NCBI GenBank assembly: GCA_020698575.1
Contig: CM036244.1
Coordinates: 29,672,034 to 29,736,033 of the forward strand
Source: Bostrychus sinensis
Lineage: Eukaryota; Chordata; Actinopteri; Gobiiformes; Eleotridae
Direction of reading: 5' to 3'
DNA length: 64,000 nt
Below, in pieces: positions 21,401-35,000 of this stretch. Below the pieces are notes generated by a model. It was not told the DNA's origin. It saw nothing but the letters and a program-made list of their open reading frames with translations, and did no database searches. Position numbers and translations under genes: made by a program. Positions within the stretch are counted from its first letter, which is position 1; every line of letters begins with the position of its first letter.

Positions 21401-24400
21401 ATGCCTCTGGCAGAATAAGCTGTGCTCTTTTATCATGGTGCCGGTCAGAACAGCCCTTTGGTGTTCAGCATGACAGACGCTCACATGTGAAGATGTATCA
21501 GAGACACTGAGAGGACCCTGTGTGCCCTGGACCACATGGCCAGGTCACCATTCTACAAACTGGTGCCATGGAAATGTCACAGCCTGGTCCTGGTCTGGTC
21601 AGAGTGAGCTGAGAGTGGAGGGAGGACATGTTAAATGTTGGCCCCTTTTTGTTCCTCTGTCACCAAACAACCACAGGAGTCAGTGGAGAATGCTGCACTG
21701 TGGGAGGGACAGCACAACATGAAACAAACTACTGCCCAGTCCAGCAGAAGGAACATCAACATCACTGCAACATCACTTTAAAACAAACATGATACACTAC
21801 AACAGAATAATACACTTGGGAGTGGTGTGAATATGGTCATATGCTCTGCTGTTCAAAACCTTCCAGGATGTCTGCCAGGCCACTTGGGCCACTTTAGGTT
21901 TGACACACAAAAGGTAGTGACGGTGCAGATGTTAAAAGGTAAACAGCTGTGTAAATGTTGTTACTTTGGGCCATTGGTAACACCAGGACTTGTTTTGTTT
22001 ATGCTTTTATGCTAAAAATTAAAAGGTAGAGCGAAGCTTTCAGTAATCTATGTATATTATTCACATTTTGCTGGCGCTGGATTAAACATTATGTCCATGG
22101 AGCACTGATGATGTTTATACATTTGGAAAGTGGATTATTATGCTAACCTGAAGTACATTTCTGAGGCAACAACTCCAACACATTCAGAGCACAAATGTAT
22201 AGGAGGGCAGCTGCACATCTTAACTTCATTCAGTGTCTCCAGCACTAATGCATGTGCCTTTGAGGTTCAGCCTCTCTCCTCATTCCACAGCAGATGATAA
22301 AACCCTGTGCACAATAATATGTTTACAGCTAAATACAGACTGTTGTGGTTGATCAAGAGAAAAGTCAGTAAACTTAAATATGGTTCACTCAAGGAAAAAA
22401 GCAAACACAGTCTGAACCACCAGCTGAACATGATACATGTAAATGAACTGCAAATCTGTGTTTGAGATTCAGTTCACAGGAAATGCAGATTTTTCAGCTT
22501 TATCCAAGTTCTCCTTCTGGAGGAGAGGAAAGTGTTGTACAGGATTTACACCACTACACTGCACTGAATCTTCTGATGTAACAATAAAATGGCACTCTTC
22601 CGTAAACAACCTCAGTCCAGCACACATTATCTTTATGTTTTTACAGCCTTTTACCTCAAAGGGACTGATGTCTGCATCTGCACTCAGTGAATCTCAATCT
22701 GCACATATTCAGCTGCAGAGTGCAGTCTCCCCTTCGATTAATCTCCCACTGATCTCACAGTTTATCAACACACTCAAGATTTAGTGAAGCATTTCCAGGA
22801 TGCGGGCTGCCCAGGGCCACCTGGTGAGGTGGGATCGAAGACCGCACTCTGGCTCACTGACTGTGATTGTGCTGCGTTTAGAGAACGCACCCAGCCAAAC
22901 TGTAATGGCACGACACATTATCAATATGTTATAATGAAATCACGCACTACTCAGGAGTTATTATGTCATGTTTAAACTGAAAAGTCTACTGTAAGGCTCT
23001 ATAAAATATGAACTTCACCCTTTTTTTTGATTATGGAAGAAAAATCACACTGCAGCCACAGAGGGTCACCAGCCAGTATGCTCTTTGTGTCAGTCCAAAG
23101 CCAGGATAAGTGGTATCTGGTATAAATACTATGCCAAAACAATCACTGCATCCTTGTAAGCTGATGACTTGCTGTGGCTTCCCCAAAAGGTAAGCAAAAG
23201 ATGATGAAAGAAGAATCACAATAAGTCAGTTAACATAAGTGGCCAATAAACAGCTTGTAGGCAGGTTACACAACCTTGCTACTTTTAGATCACTGCATTT
23301 ACAAGCAGTTTTATGATTGTTAGATTATAATAGAGATATTAATTCCCCTAAGTATTACAAACTGCACATCAAATTGCAATGAGCTATTCTGTTTTTATTT
23401 TATGCCACTTGAAAAAAGTGACAGGAGATACTAATTAGTGCCTGTGGCTCTCAGTGAAGTCCTTAATAATTGTCCTTAATGCTGTGTAATTTGTTTGCAG
23501 TAAATATGACAGCCCCCTCATCTTTCACAGCAGATAAACAAGAGAATCCACATAACATTTTGAACACAGCAGATGTTAGATACTGTATTCTGTTGGATTT
23601 TGGCTGACTGTGATATGTAATGGCTATGGGATTTTTATAGCAGTCACAATCACACTTTGGAAAGAAAAAAAAGCCGTGCTGCAGAGGTTAGAAAAAGACA
23701 ATGGAGACTATTTGTGAAAAGGTCCCCACTGCAGTATTTATATGGTATTGCAGTCTATATATGATATGTTTATATCTGTCTGAACGCAAACAAAGTACTT
23801 GTATTGTTGAACTGAACATGTTTATCTAAGAAAGACATCCATGACTTGACCCACTCTGAGCCAGAAAGCAGTTAAACCTTTGTCAGAGATGACCGCATTA
23901 TTTTATAAAGCCCATTTGTGTACACTGATACTGCAGTAACACATCTATTAACAAACATCTCCTTCTCTGTGCTGCATCTACTGAACAAGGCCTGAAGCCA
24001 GGAACCAGAAATTACAACCAGCAATGACTATTATACAATGTAAATAGCATAATCTATAGTCACAATGTTAGCCATTAAAGCCGTCATTTCAGTACAAACT
24101 GCCTGCTCTTGTCATTTTTAGATTCTCATGCTCATATAGAGAAGCAGCAATAAGTAAAGACCTTACCTTACCTTAAAGAGACACATTAGACTTGAGTCTA
24201 AAACACTCAGTGGCTAGAATTCTACAGAAGAATGAGCTGCTCTACTCCAAGCTTCATACAGTTTCCAACTTGACAGAAATAATGACAGTTTTCTCTCTGG
24301 TTGTCTCTGATAGTGTGTTTTGTTGTCCACATAGCTGTCAGTCACGTAGCAAAGAGACATTTTTTCTGCTGCACAAATGTCCAAATCCCAGTTTGCATGG

Positions 24401-25646
24401 CTCCAGTCTGTCTTTAGTTCAGTCAGCCCTCAGAATACACTAATGTTTGTGTTCATAACCTGTTTTAAGGTGTTAGTGTTTATATTTTACGTGGATATCT
24501 GCCATATACAGTCCACCACCTCATGAATCCAATCTGTGGTGTAGTCTACTGTGATGATTTCCGCCATACACCAGCGTTAGTGTCGCTTAATAACATGTTG
24601 CTTTTTGGGGTTGTTTTTTTGCTTGTTTGTTTATTTTGTTGTTGTTTTTTTTTTTTTTTGTGTATAGGGCGTACATACATTATTTAGCCAAATGGGAATA
24701 ATCTAGTTTTAAATCCAAAGCTCTTCTGAGGAAAAAAACAAGATCACCTAACTGCACTGCACCTGGGCCCTGGGGCATGGCGCAGTAATATGGTGCATAT
24801 TATATTATATTATATTATATTACAAATCACCTTATTTTTGAATCAACTGTAAAACTTCTCACTGGGCAATGTCAAATGCATCTCTCAGTTACTTCAATTC
24901 CCAAACCAGTCAAACAACCTTCATACATACAGTAGGCTAAATTAAGCCTCTACATGTATCACGAAAATTACACGTCAGTTACATATACATAAGTCATATA
25001 TGTGCTGTATAACACCTACAAATGCAATAGACTACTTTCAACAAAAGAATTGTCACCACCTACCCTACTGTTATGTGATGACCCCTAAAATGTGGGTACA
25101 AAGAGATACTGGAAGTAGTGCCCAGTAAAAATGCCTACCTTGTCTTGAGAGTCAGATATGCAGACTGTAACTGTTGATATCAGCCTCCTTTAGCATCTTC
25201 TGCTGGAGCTGTATTTGTCTTTAATACTGTACATTCTTTACTTGTACTCCCAGCTTTCTGCCTTAGTTTCCTCCTCTGATACCTGACAAAATATTCAGTT
25301 CAATGAACAGAGTGAAAACATTTGGTCAGTGATTTGTCTCAGTAAAATGCTAATTTGATGAATTAGCTTACTGACATTTTAGCTCAAAGTCTCAAACTCC
25401 TCTGTGACCTCCTCTACTGCTGCAGTCCTCATACTCCTCTAGTATCTGTGACCTACGCCTGGTTTATTGTATTTTTATAAAGATATACTTCTGTATTATT
25501 GTCTTCTGCATTTGTTTACTGTCTGAATCTCGCACTGCTGAGGCGCGTTCACAACACACACGTTCATGAACAACCAATGAGAGCGCAGGCGAGGCAGGAC
25601 AAAGGGCAGAGGAGCCAATGAGAAACGAGTTAGTCTTCCACAGAGC
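18486..25646. other. Long non-coding stretch, no gene recognised
   Basis: Seven kilobases without a recognisable gene, RNA or transposon terminus. Small simple repeats are present: an ATATT pentamer array at about 24797-24821 and a T-rich run at 24601-24660. A short CCCTAA-like run at 18856-18880 is too short to be called telomeric. The open frames, for example 18789-19205 and 22443-22784, look like chance reading frames. Confidence 0.5.
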
Positions 25647-26126
25647 TAATGCTGCCTTCATGATACATTGGAATCTTGGAAGTCCCTACTTAAAAAGCCG
25701 ACTTCCGAAAAACGTCCGTTTGTGAGTTCAGCTCGGAAAACACACGTGGATCAGCACAATAACAACAAAACCATATTTGCATTTTCATGTTGTTACTTTA
25801 GTCATTTACTGATAAATGAACATTCAAAGATGTTTTTGCAGAGCTGTAGCACTGAGAACCTCATTCATTATATAGGGATGAGTACATTTTTGCAGAAGTA
25901 TGAGATCTCTTGTTTTAAAAAAAGATTATTTCCGCAGTAGTAACCACACTGTTTACCTCTCACAGAGGGAGTCCGCATAATTGTAATCAATTCAGGAACT
26001 TGGAGTCCAACACTTCCTCCTGAGTTTCCGAGCAAAAATTCCGAACCGAGACGGCGTTCAAGGCCGTTTTTTCCAACTCGGAAGTCGGAATTTCTGAGAT
26101 TCCGATGAATCATGAACGCAGCATTA
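25647..26126. mobile_element. Non-autonomous DNA transposon (MITE) with long inverted ends
   Basis: The left end TAATGCTGCCTTCATGATAC matches the reverse complement of the right end, TAATGCTGCGTTCATGATTC, at 18 of 20 positions. The match continues into CATTGGAATCT versus CATCGGAATCT, so the inverted repeat is about 31 bp. Further inside, TTCCGA-type blocks lie on both sides. No transposase is present. I could not read a clear target duplication, so the superfamily is left open. Confidence 0.75.
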
Positions 26127-26278
26127 CTGCGCTGCTGTAGTGATGGGAACAGGAGGACAGAGGCTGTAAAGAGTTAGTGCTGGGCTCTGTAAACAGAGAC
26201 AAAAGTACCGAGGAGATAACGCATCAAGCGCGCTTTGCCCTCAGTGGTATAATATATTCACAATAATATGATGTATTC

Positions 26279-27061
26279 CAGTCATTCCCAAAGTCAGGAG
26301 TGTCACGGCCCCCTTAAATTTAACAAAATCCCATGCAGACCTCCAACAATACAACTTCCCTCAATCCCATATTTTATTTTCATGTTTTTCTCCATATATT
26401 TTTACAAAAAATATTACAAAAGACACTGACTATTGCCTAAAAAGTGTTTTAAAGTTATATTTTAACACAAATACACTGTAAAAACTAAATCTGCTCCAAA
26501 AACTCAATAACTAAAGGCAAAGGATCCCTCAAGATTTTGGGCCCAACTCAAAATCTCAAGTTTTCCACACATTCACTTAATTTGATATTCATACGTCTAA
26601 AAACTTTTCTAATTTTTCTTTTCTAAGTTTTTCTCTCTATCATTATTTTTCTACTTATCTTACAGCCAACTTACAGTGTTCAGAAAAAGTTATTGTTTTG
26701 ATAAATGTAGTATAGTAAGTTTTTATTATTATCAATAATACTTTTTTGAACAGTGGAGTCAGTTGGCTGTAAGATATGTTGGAAAAAATAAAGATAGTGA
26801 GTAAAACTTAAAATGCCAAGTTTTTAGATGTATTAATGTTAAATTTAGTGAGTAAAAAAATATTAGTTGTTGAAAACTTGAGATTTTGAGTTGATCACCT
26901 AAACTCAAGGGATGCCTTGTGTTTTTTGCAGCATTGTTTTTTACAGTGCATTTCAAACTCAATTTCTTTTTATGTACTTAATATAGACAGCCTCTGGGGG
27001 GCCCCCTGCAGTACCTTCGCGGACCCCCAGGGGGCCCCGGACCCCACTTTGGGAACTGCTG
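26279..27061. mobile_element. hAT-type element with 8-bp duplication
   Basis: The left end CAGTCATTCCCAAAGTC and the reverse-complemented right end CAGCAGTTCCCAAAGTGGGG are inverted repeats. The direct repeat ATGTATTC flanks it at 26271-26278 and 27062-27069. The text 'cgcggacccccagggggccc' near the right end is typical of a fish hAT family with CAGNGGTTCCCAAA ends. About 60% of the length is a second element inserted at 26474-26948. No transposase remains. Confidence 0.85.
26474..26948. mobile_element. Palindromic MITE nested in a hAT element
   Basis: The ends CACTGTAAAAA and TTTTTACAGTG are inverted, and similarity between the arms extends far inward. The block ACTCAAAATCTCAAGTTTTC at about 26548-26567 is repeated in reverse complement at about 26873-26892. 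TA is left of the element and CA is right of it, so a mariner-type TA duplication is possible but not intact. No open frame resembles a transposase. Confidence 0.75.
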
Positions 27062-27069
27062 ATGTATTC

Positions 27070-29925
27070 TAATGAGCATTCTAGGCACTCCTGCAGCACT
27101 GTTATATCCAACCATGTAATATGTTTAACCTTGAATATTTACAATGGCAGTAATGAGACAATTTCATTATGGGCTGTAAAGGACATCCCAAATGACACTT
27201 AATACATGAGTCCTGTAAACACATTGAGTTCTCACATGGTTCACTGACTACATTTAGATATTCAGAGGTGGACTGGGCTACTTGCTGTTAGGATGGTCAT
27301 GTCCTGACTCATACAGAAAGTCACTGTGTGGTTTCAAATGTCTTTGTTATATTGATAAACAATTGAAAGCAGTTTGCACAATGCCAAAATGCAAATGCTA
27401 GCCTGTAGCATAATCAAAATCTGAATTTGCTCCAATACCTAATGTCCAAATATTAAGAATACTGTAGCAGTAGGGGCACTGTGAGCCCTGAGTCACAACT
27501 TAATGAAAAGATTGTCTAATGGCATTTCTGATATGATAAAGATGTCTTGCAAAAATACAAACTACAAATTAATCTTTTAAAGCATTTTTGGTAAAATGTG
27601 TCATTGTGTAAACTGTATCTCAGTCTGAACTTGGCAAACATTTAAGACATCATGGTTCTTTTACTTTTTAATCACTTTATAAAGTGAAATATGCCTTTCA
27701 TACTTATTCCTTGTCTATGTCAGCGATTTATAATTTTTGTAGTTTTGGTGTTGTGGAGTGTGTTTTTGGATTTGAAATGAAGAAATCCCCAAACACACAT
27801 AGGAATCTGATAAGTTGATTCTCCTACACTAATTTAATTGCATAACATGTATTTAGAGTCTACTTCTGGCCATGCTTTTGGAAATGCAAAGGTTGTAAAT
27901 GTACACAACTATTGATGTCAGCTCTTTTTCCTGCTGCATTTAAATGGCTTCTGAGCATTGTCCCAGCTGTTGATGCATTAGCTTGAAGGTCAAAAAACTG
28001 TGTGAATTAAATTTATTTAAATGTGTGCATTTATGCATCAAACTGGGAGTGGAAGGCATCTTGCAATTAAAAAACGTCTTGCCTATAGACAGCACTCACA
28101 GCATTAACTATGCCCATGTAAATGCACCTGCAAATGGCAGCCACCACTGTCATGAAAGAGCTGCACTAAAGGTCGGCCAGCAGCATCTCACTGCACAGGT
28201 GAAGATGATAAGGCCTCAGCAATCACACATGATGGACACAAACACGAGGAGGAGGGAGAGGACTAGAGAAACTGGTGATGGACTGAAGATGGACTGATTT
28301 CAGATGTCAGACTCACTCACAATACAATATCAATATATACAGCAATATATACAGTACTATTGTTAATATTACAATATGGTGACCTATAATACAATGGAAC
28401 AGCATGGCCAGCCGTCCTAATATTTTTAAAGATACAATATACATAAAGCAAAGGTAACTGCATCATTTACCATACAAAAACATATTCTAGATCCATTATA
28501 AGTTAGCTCCACTTCTTTTCTTTTCATCTTTTCCAATGTCCTTGGACTCTCATGTACTTGTGTTTTAGAGAAGACATTTTTACTTCCCATGTAGAGGAAA
28601 GCAGAGAAACTAATAATCTAAGCACCACAGGACGTTAGGCCCATGTGGCTGTTATCAAGTGACTCCTCTCTCTGTCCCACATGGCACATTTACCAACGTT
28701 AGCTTTGTCCAAGAGGAAGCCAGTGCCACATCCATATTTATTTATGACAATCCTTCTGCCTTCTCTGCTTCTGCGAGCTCCACTGTGTATTCTGGCACCT
28801 TTATTTGTTTGTTATTGTGAAGATTGCAACTATTCATCAAAACCAGGTGACGAGACTCAAATGGCACCAAAAAGCCACATCTGTCAGTGTTATTGCCTCC
28901 AAAGACAAGAAAATGGAAAGGCTCAAAGGATGCATTTGGGGCTGAAGAGAAAACACGATGGTACCAGGCAAAGGGATCAATTTAGCTCCCTGAGGCCCTG
29001 TGTGGTGGCTCCAGCTAAACGCAAAGATTGTAGGGGCGGAATAGCTGTATTTTACTGACGGAGAGAGGGCTAGAGAAAGATCCACTGAGGCTTAAGTAAG
29101 GATATATGAAAGCAGAAGAGTACAAGACATGAGTATAGGGGATGCATTTGCAATGTCCACGGAGAGAAATAGTATTCAGCCACCAAGGTCTCTCAGGTCT
29201 CATCTTTAAGAAAGTAATAGCTTTTAGATGCTTAGAATGCTAACCTGGTGTATGCTCCATTTGGCTCACTTCTCCTCACAAAAAAGCCTGTAAATTTCCT
29301 CTGCATATTGACATATCGTTACAAACATTCTGTAGGAGTATTGGACCACTGCTGTTATTCTAACTCAAAAAAAAAAGGACATTCCTTTAGGAGCCAGAAG
29401 TTTGAGCCTTATCACAGCAAGGACGCAAACAAAGACATATATCTGTCCTGTACGAACTGCAGACCAATAAATATGCCAGAAGAGGCTTCCTTCCTTCGGG
29501 TGATAGAAAGCAGAAACCTGGTTTCACCAGTTTCAGGGACCAGACAATTAACCTACGCCTATTGTTCATCCCAACAAAGTTATGCGTATTAAAGACTTTA
29601 TCATTCATCTGTTTGAGAGACGGATTTCATGCAATAAACATGTTACTTTACGGGAAATTGTCATAAATATGTTTTGTGCAAACTGTTGAAATCACCATGT
29701 TTATTATTGGTTGCATATATGTTTATTCAATATCATTGTTCACCATTATTGTTTATGTTTATGTTGCTACAAAACGTTCCACTGATCCAGTGTAAGTGTA
29801 ACATGCCTTAAAATCTACTTAAATTGAAGTGGAGTAAACACATTTCTTTTTATGACATTTACTTTGCGTCTAGCAGATGTAATTCGATCTCTCCACTATC
29901 ACTACAGTGGGCCGTACCAGTTTGA
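27070..29925. other. Non-coding stretch, nothing recognised
   Basis: No transposon ends, RNA genes or splice-bounded exons were found. The longest open frame (28681-29058, 125 codons) has no recognisable domain and low-complexity Leu/Pro/Lys composition. A short run of CAATAT and TATACA motifs lies at 28320-28365. Confidence 0.5.
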
Positions 29926-29929
29926 CAGA

Positions 29930-30553
29930 CCCTAAAAGACACACCCAGGCTCTTTGTTCTAGAGTTCTTAGTCTTGTCTTCATCTTGTCTAGTCTCCGTC
30001 TCTGCTTCGTTTTCTGCGTCTATGTTTTTCCCCTTTCTTCTTGTCTCATTTTTGTTGTGTTAAGTTTACTTTGCCAGAGATAACATCTTTTCACGATAAG
30101 TTGCCTAAACTTTTGTTTGAAAGCTTCAAGTATAATTTTTGTAGTTTATTTTGGAAAGCCTCGCGCCGCGCAACATCCGCCATCTTTAACAATCGCTGCC
30201 TTGACCGAAGCGGCTATTTTAAGAAGTTATACTTCTAAAGTTTTTGAGTCGCTGTGAAAGGATTTTTATTGAATTTTTCATTTGGCATTAAAAGGGACAT
30301 TTGCCATACTCTGAGACTTTGACGCTGCCTTACGCTGACAACAGCTAAACTCTCCCTGAGCGGCATCACGCTCCTGTTCAAACATAACGGGACATCTGGC
30401 GACTGGCTTGTGGATCTCGGAGGACAAACCTACGAACCACGGTTGGACCAGGAAGACCAGCTCTGTGACATCCTGCGGATCCAAAAGGAAGAGGACCAAC
30501 ATCCGAGCCCCTGGCTGTCGTCACTGTCCCCTCCCCTCCTGCCGCGAGTACAG
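29930..30553 (+). promoter_or_regulatory. Candidate promoter and untranslated first exon
   Basis: This segment has more CpG than its surroundings, for example 'cctcgcgccgcgcaacatcc' at 30159-30178. It contains CCGCCATCTTTAAC at 30177-30190, which fits the YY1 consensus often found just downstream of transcription starts. It ends in a GC-rich block followed by a plausible splice donor, ACA|GTAAGC at 30553. The alternative is the 5' region of a retrotransposon. No long coding frame is present on the plus strand. Confidence 0.25.
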
Positions 30554-31975
30554 TAAGCCCAGTGTTGTGTAACAGAGTTGGCGCTAATAGTCTCTATTTC
30601 CACCTTTATTCCCTAAATCTCCAATAATTTCATAAGTCATACTGTAACCTTACTCCACTGCAATTCATCATTAAATAATCTATAATTCTGCATAACGGTT
30701 CTGTTCAAAATGACATTCATTTCAATATTTACCTGTGCCTCAGTATACTATACGAGTCCCTGCTGGTTTTCCTTTCCCTCTTAAGACATTACTTTAGGTG
30801 TTTTAATCTGCACGTTAGCGCAAGGCTAACTGGTACGAATGCAGAATTATTACTCTTAATCTTTGTCTTAATTAAGTGTATATATTTTATATATGTATGC
30901 TACAATTCATTCCTATTTGTCGCGAACGGCTGATTCGCCAGCACTTCACACTCTTAAAAATGTAGATTCAGAGTCTGACAAACTTTTTCAAGCACAACAA
31001 AATTGCTCACCCTAGAGTCCTGCTACATCTAAACACTGGACTTGTTTAGGAACACTGTACTTGTTATCCACTAATGCCAACTGACACGTCTCTTCTCTCC
31101 AGCAGCAGCAGCAGAGCACACTCTGGTCTTAAAATAATGCTGTCCTGGCTTTAGCAGGCTGCAGCAGGCTAATCTCTGACAGTGCACATCACCATGGAGA
31201 TTATGTTTGTCTGATGTCCTTATGTTAAACACTAATCCCACAAGTATTCACAGATATGCATTCTGTTTCCTGTCCCGACAGATTATAGTCCTCTAAAGAT
31301 TATAACGCCTTCTGATTTATAAGTAAATTAGGAGGAAGTGGATACGTGGAGACAGGAAGCAGATGTGCGTTAGCACTCTGAGTATGAAAAATGCTTCTTA
31401 TTTGTGCCTGGAAATCATGCACTTATTATATTACCAGAGGTATAAAGTATGTTAAAAGTTGTTTCATGACATTTGTGCAAACATAGCATAGAAGCACAGA
31501 AGTTGTGGTTAGCATACTTGTAGCCAGAGAACTACAAATTAGCAGAGGAGCGATTGTTCAGAGAGTGGTTAGCATGTGAGGGATTTTAACACCACTTTGT
31601 CATGTTTTAGTATTTACATGCATCAAAGAACTACATATAGCCACCCATTAGACATATTGTAAAAATAGCACTACAAGCTCTCGTACAAATGGATGCAGCA
31701 ATGACGTGGTACTAGACTGCACTGTGCGAGGACAGTACTGTAGATAAAAAGTCTTGAATGAATAGCAGGGTCACAAGGCTGATGAAAGACATAGATAACA
31801 ACTGTATTGTCCTTTCATGGTTTAGGGGTCACACTGGAGTGTTTGTATCTCTGTGTAGTGAAATGAAACAGGGGCAAAGTCCTTCATTGGCTTATGTAAG
31901 GTGACTGGTGGGCAGAGCTGGCCTTTACTAACAGCCCTTATCATATACTAGCTTTTAGCTGCATCAATGAATACT
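30554..31975. other. Non-coding stretch, nothing recognised
   Basis: Short chance frames only. A CAG trinucleotide run of five units lies at about 31102-31116. Confidence 0.5.
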
Positions 31976-32070
31976 ACTGAAGGACACGGTGACAAAGTGG
32001 TTAGCACTCACAGCAAGAAGATCCCCCCCCCCCCCCCCCTGTGTGGAGATAGCATGCAAATGTGGGACAA
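31976..32070 (+). mobile_element. SINE tRNA-like head interrupted by poly(C)
   Basis: 'gacacggtgacaaagtggtt' and 'agcactcacagcaagaag' match the A-box side of the AFC-like SINE head. A run of 17 C follows at 32023-32039, and then 'tgtgtggagatagcatgcaa' matches the region after the B box. The B box itself is replaced by the C run. Confidence 0.75.
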
Positions 32071-35000
32071 TGCCATGTTCTTAATTAATCCAATATGCCT
32101 GATTATGCCATTATTTTCTGTGACTATGGCTCTTGAGAACATCCCACTGAGTGCTGAAGTTAGAATTCAGCAACTCTGCAATCTTGTTTATAATGGAAGT
32201 GAACGAGGAGAGGCGTTTATGTAAGCACAAAGCAATTTATAAATATTATAAAGAGAAAAAAGAAGACATTTTAAAATGTCATCATCAAAAGTAAAGTACC
32301 TAATCTGGGGATGTGCTGTAAACATGTATTGAAATATGAGTAGAATGGAAGTAAAAGGAAAAAAGGTGAGATTCTCAGGCCAAGTGCCAGCTCAATGTGC
32401 ATCAAAAAGTCCATCAAGCAGGAGTAAAAATGAATTAATCTGAGCATAGTAAACATACTCATGTAAAATTTGAGGTGACAGCTGAGACAGTTAGGAATGA
32501 CACGCAAAAGTTATGTCATGTCCTCTGTGTTGGGTATCCTTAGACTATGAATTTATTATCAGAGTGATTTATAAAATATGTTTGAATTAAAGTTTGGGAT
32601 ATTTTTGTAATGTGTGTTGCCATCAGATGTTGTGTTTTTATTTATTTATTTATTTATTTATTTTACTTGCCTGGATAGATGATCTGATGGTCAGAACCAT
32701 TTGCTTTTGCAATGAGCAGATATTTTGGTTGAATACCTAACAGATATAGGATGAACCACCCCCAAACCAATTTGAATAAAATTAGAAGAACACTGAGAAT
32801 TTAGCTGCAAGTGAAATATTTGTCTGTACACAAAAACAAAGCCAGTTCTATTTCCAAGTAATTGCTTACTTGCAATTCAGTTTACCTCTTAAACACAGAG
32901 CTTGTAATATCTACATACCTTAATATTTAGTACATATACAAAAAAATCTGATATCTCACAACCCATATAAATAACAAGTCTTTAAATGCACTGTATATGT
33001 TGCTCAGCAGATGGATCTTTGATTCTTGTTGACACTGAGCTTTAGCGGTAACACATAATTATTACAGAGCCGTCTGCTAACAAAGCATGTGCTTTATCAC
33101 AAATGAACAAAGCGTTCTATCAATGTAAAGTATATTTATGAACCAGGCTCAGACTTCATTAACACTGTACCTGTATATGTCTCATATACATATGTTGCAT
33201 AGCATTTTGAAACCTTAATTCATGTAATTCACAGGATTTGATGTATCATTAGTGGGTCTCAGTGTGCAGTTTAAATAGTGACTGCAAGGCTACAGAGAGA
33301 AACTGACTAACCAAAGTATTACAAATCAACTTGGCTCTGAGATAACACACAGGAGAAGAAAAGTTTGGAGTTTTTACAATTGGTCTGTAAGATGTTTTTA
33401 GTGGAAGATGGCTTGAATGAGAAAGGTTCCAGACCCACAATAATTTGCTAAAAAGTGAATGGGTCAGTGTGACTTAGTTTAAAAAAAATAGGTTCTTGGC
33501 AAAGCAATTTTATTTATCTACTTACTGTAGAGGCATTTATGGCCTATTGAACTGTAAAAGCATTCAGAAACTAAAAGTGGGTTTTGCTTCACTTTGAAAT
33601 TGAATTTCCATGTCAAAGTGCAGTGCAGAAAACTATAGTTTATATATCATTATAATAACAATATATATCTCCTTTACCATCTTCTGCTGAGTGTTTTAAA
33701 AACTGGAAGCCTTTGTAAACCCTCTGCCAAAATCCTGCTAAAATCCTGTTCATTTGCCTGACTGCTGTGCAACAATAGGTTTTGTCATGTTATATAAAAT
33801 AATGAATGCTAAGAGTGTTACCACTCCCACTGCATTCATGGTAAATGAAATAAGTCAGAGCAGCTGCAGTGAGTGAGAGGCATCATTACATCAATCCAAA
33901 TATAAAGAAAGACAAATTGTCAGTGTCAGCTGAGCTGTCAGAGCGCAGAAGGGAACACCTCAGCTCTGGCCCGGTTCTCCAGAGTCTGGATGTGGAGGGG
34001 CAGGAAGAATCCATTTGTGTTTCACCCCAAAGGATAGAGGAGAGTGACCTCAGCATGGCCACCACTGCACGGGTCATACATGTGTGCAGACCTGGTATAT
34101 TGTAACATCCATCAATTCACATCTGACGCCCGGGAGGTTAAACACACACTGATGAGTGCCCTGAGATTCTTTTTAGAAAGGCTGTGGTGAGATAACTGAT
34201 ATAAGAAATAGCAAAACTGTATATGTATATATGATTAATGTAGTTGAAATTGAAACGAAAAATATAAAATGAATAGTATTACACATGAACATTACTAACT
34301 GTATATGTTTTATCAAAACCATTCTTAGTTAAAGACAAAAGCCTGGAGGCCTTTTTGTCAAACATTACAACAGTAGAACAAACTTCAGCAGATTAATCCC
34401 AGAAAGTGTTTTGCTTGAGAAGCAGCAGCTCGGTCATGGACTGCTGACCTTGTAGATTTAAGGCCCATCTCTGAGTTTCTGTGTCGACTGAAGTAGTAGA
34501 GCTAATATGCCCAGCTGCACAGAACAAACGCAGACACACCAGGAAAATGGACTGTACACATCCAGCAGAGACCACACTCACTGCAGAGCCAGTGATAAAT
34601 CAAACTGATTCTCTCTGTTTATTAAAAATCCAATACAGCCAAGTCAATAACATCCATCAACACTTCACAAAACAGCAACCTCTCATCTGCTGGGATTACA
34701 GTTCAAGCTCAGGCCTGTCACTTACTGAGAGTACGATCAGCAATTATCCATTTGTGAATCATTAGCACTGATTAATTAAGTTTTATTGAGAACACGTTTG
34801 ACAAAGCAGAGCCAGAGCAAATCTGTGCAACAAACAAATGAGCATATTAAGAACAAAAATATTCATTGTATGTAACTAGTAGTTGAATCCACAAAAATAC
34901 TACTACTACAGAATACTAATATATTGTCTTCCTACCACTACAGTTCATACAATTAATGGGGCTTTGACATAATTAATTTGGTAATTAATATCATTTATCC

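Noticed and set aside
28681..29058. 125-codon open frame
   Set aside because: No domain, no splice context and no recognised family; judged a chance frame.
33869..34105. Possible host exon, 78 codons
   Set aside because: Composition is exon-like, but the opposite strand is also open and no homology is recognised.
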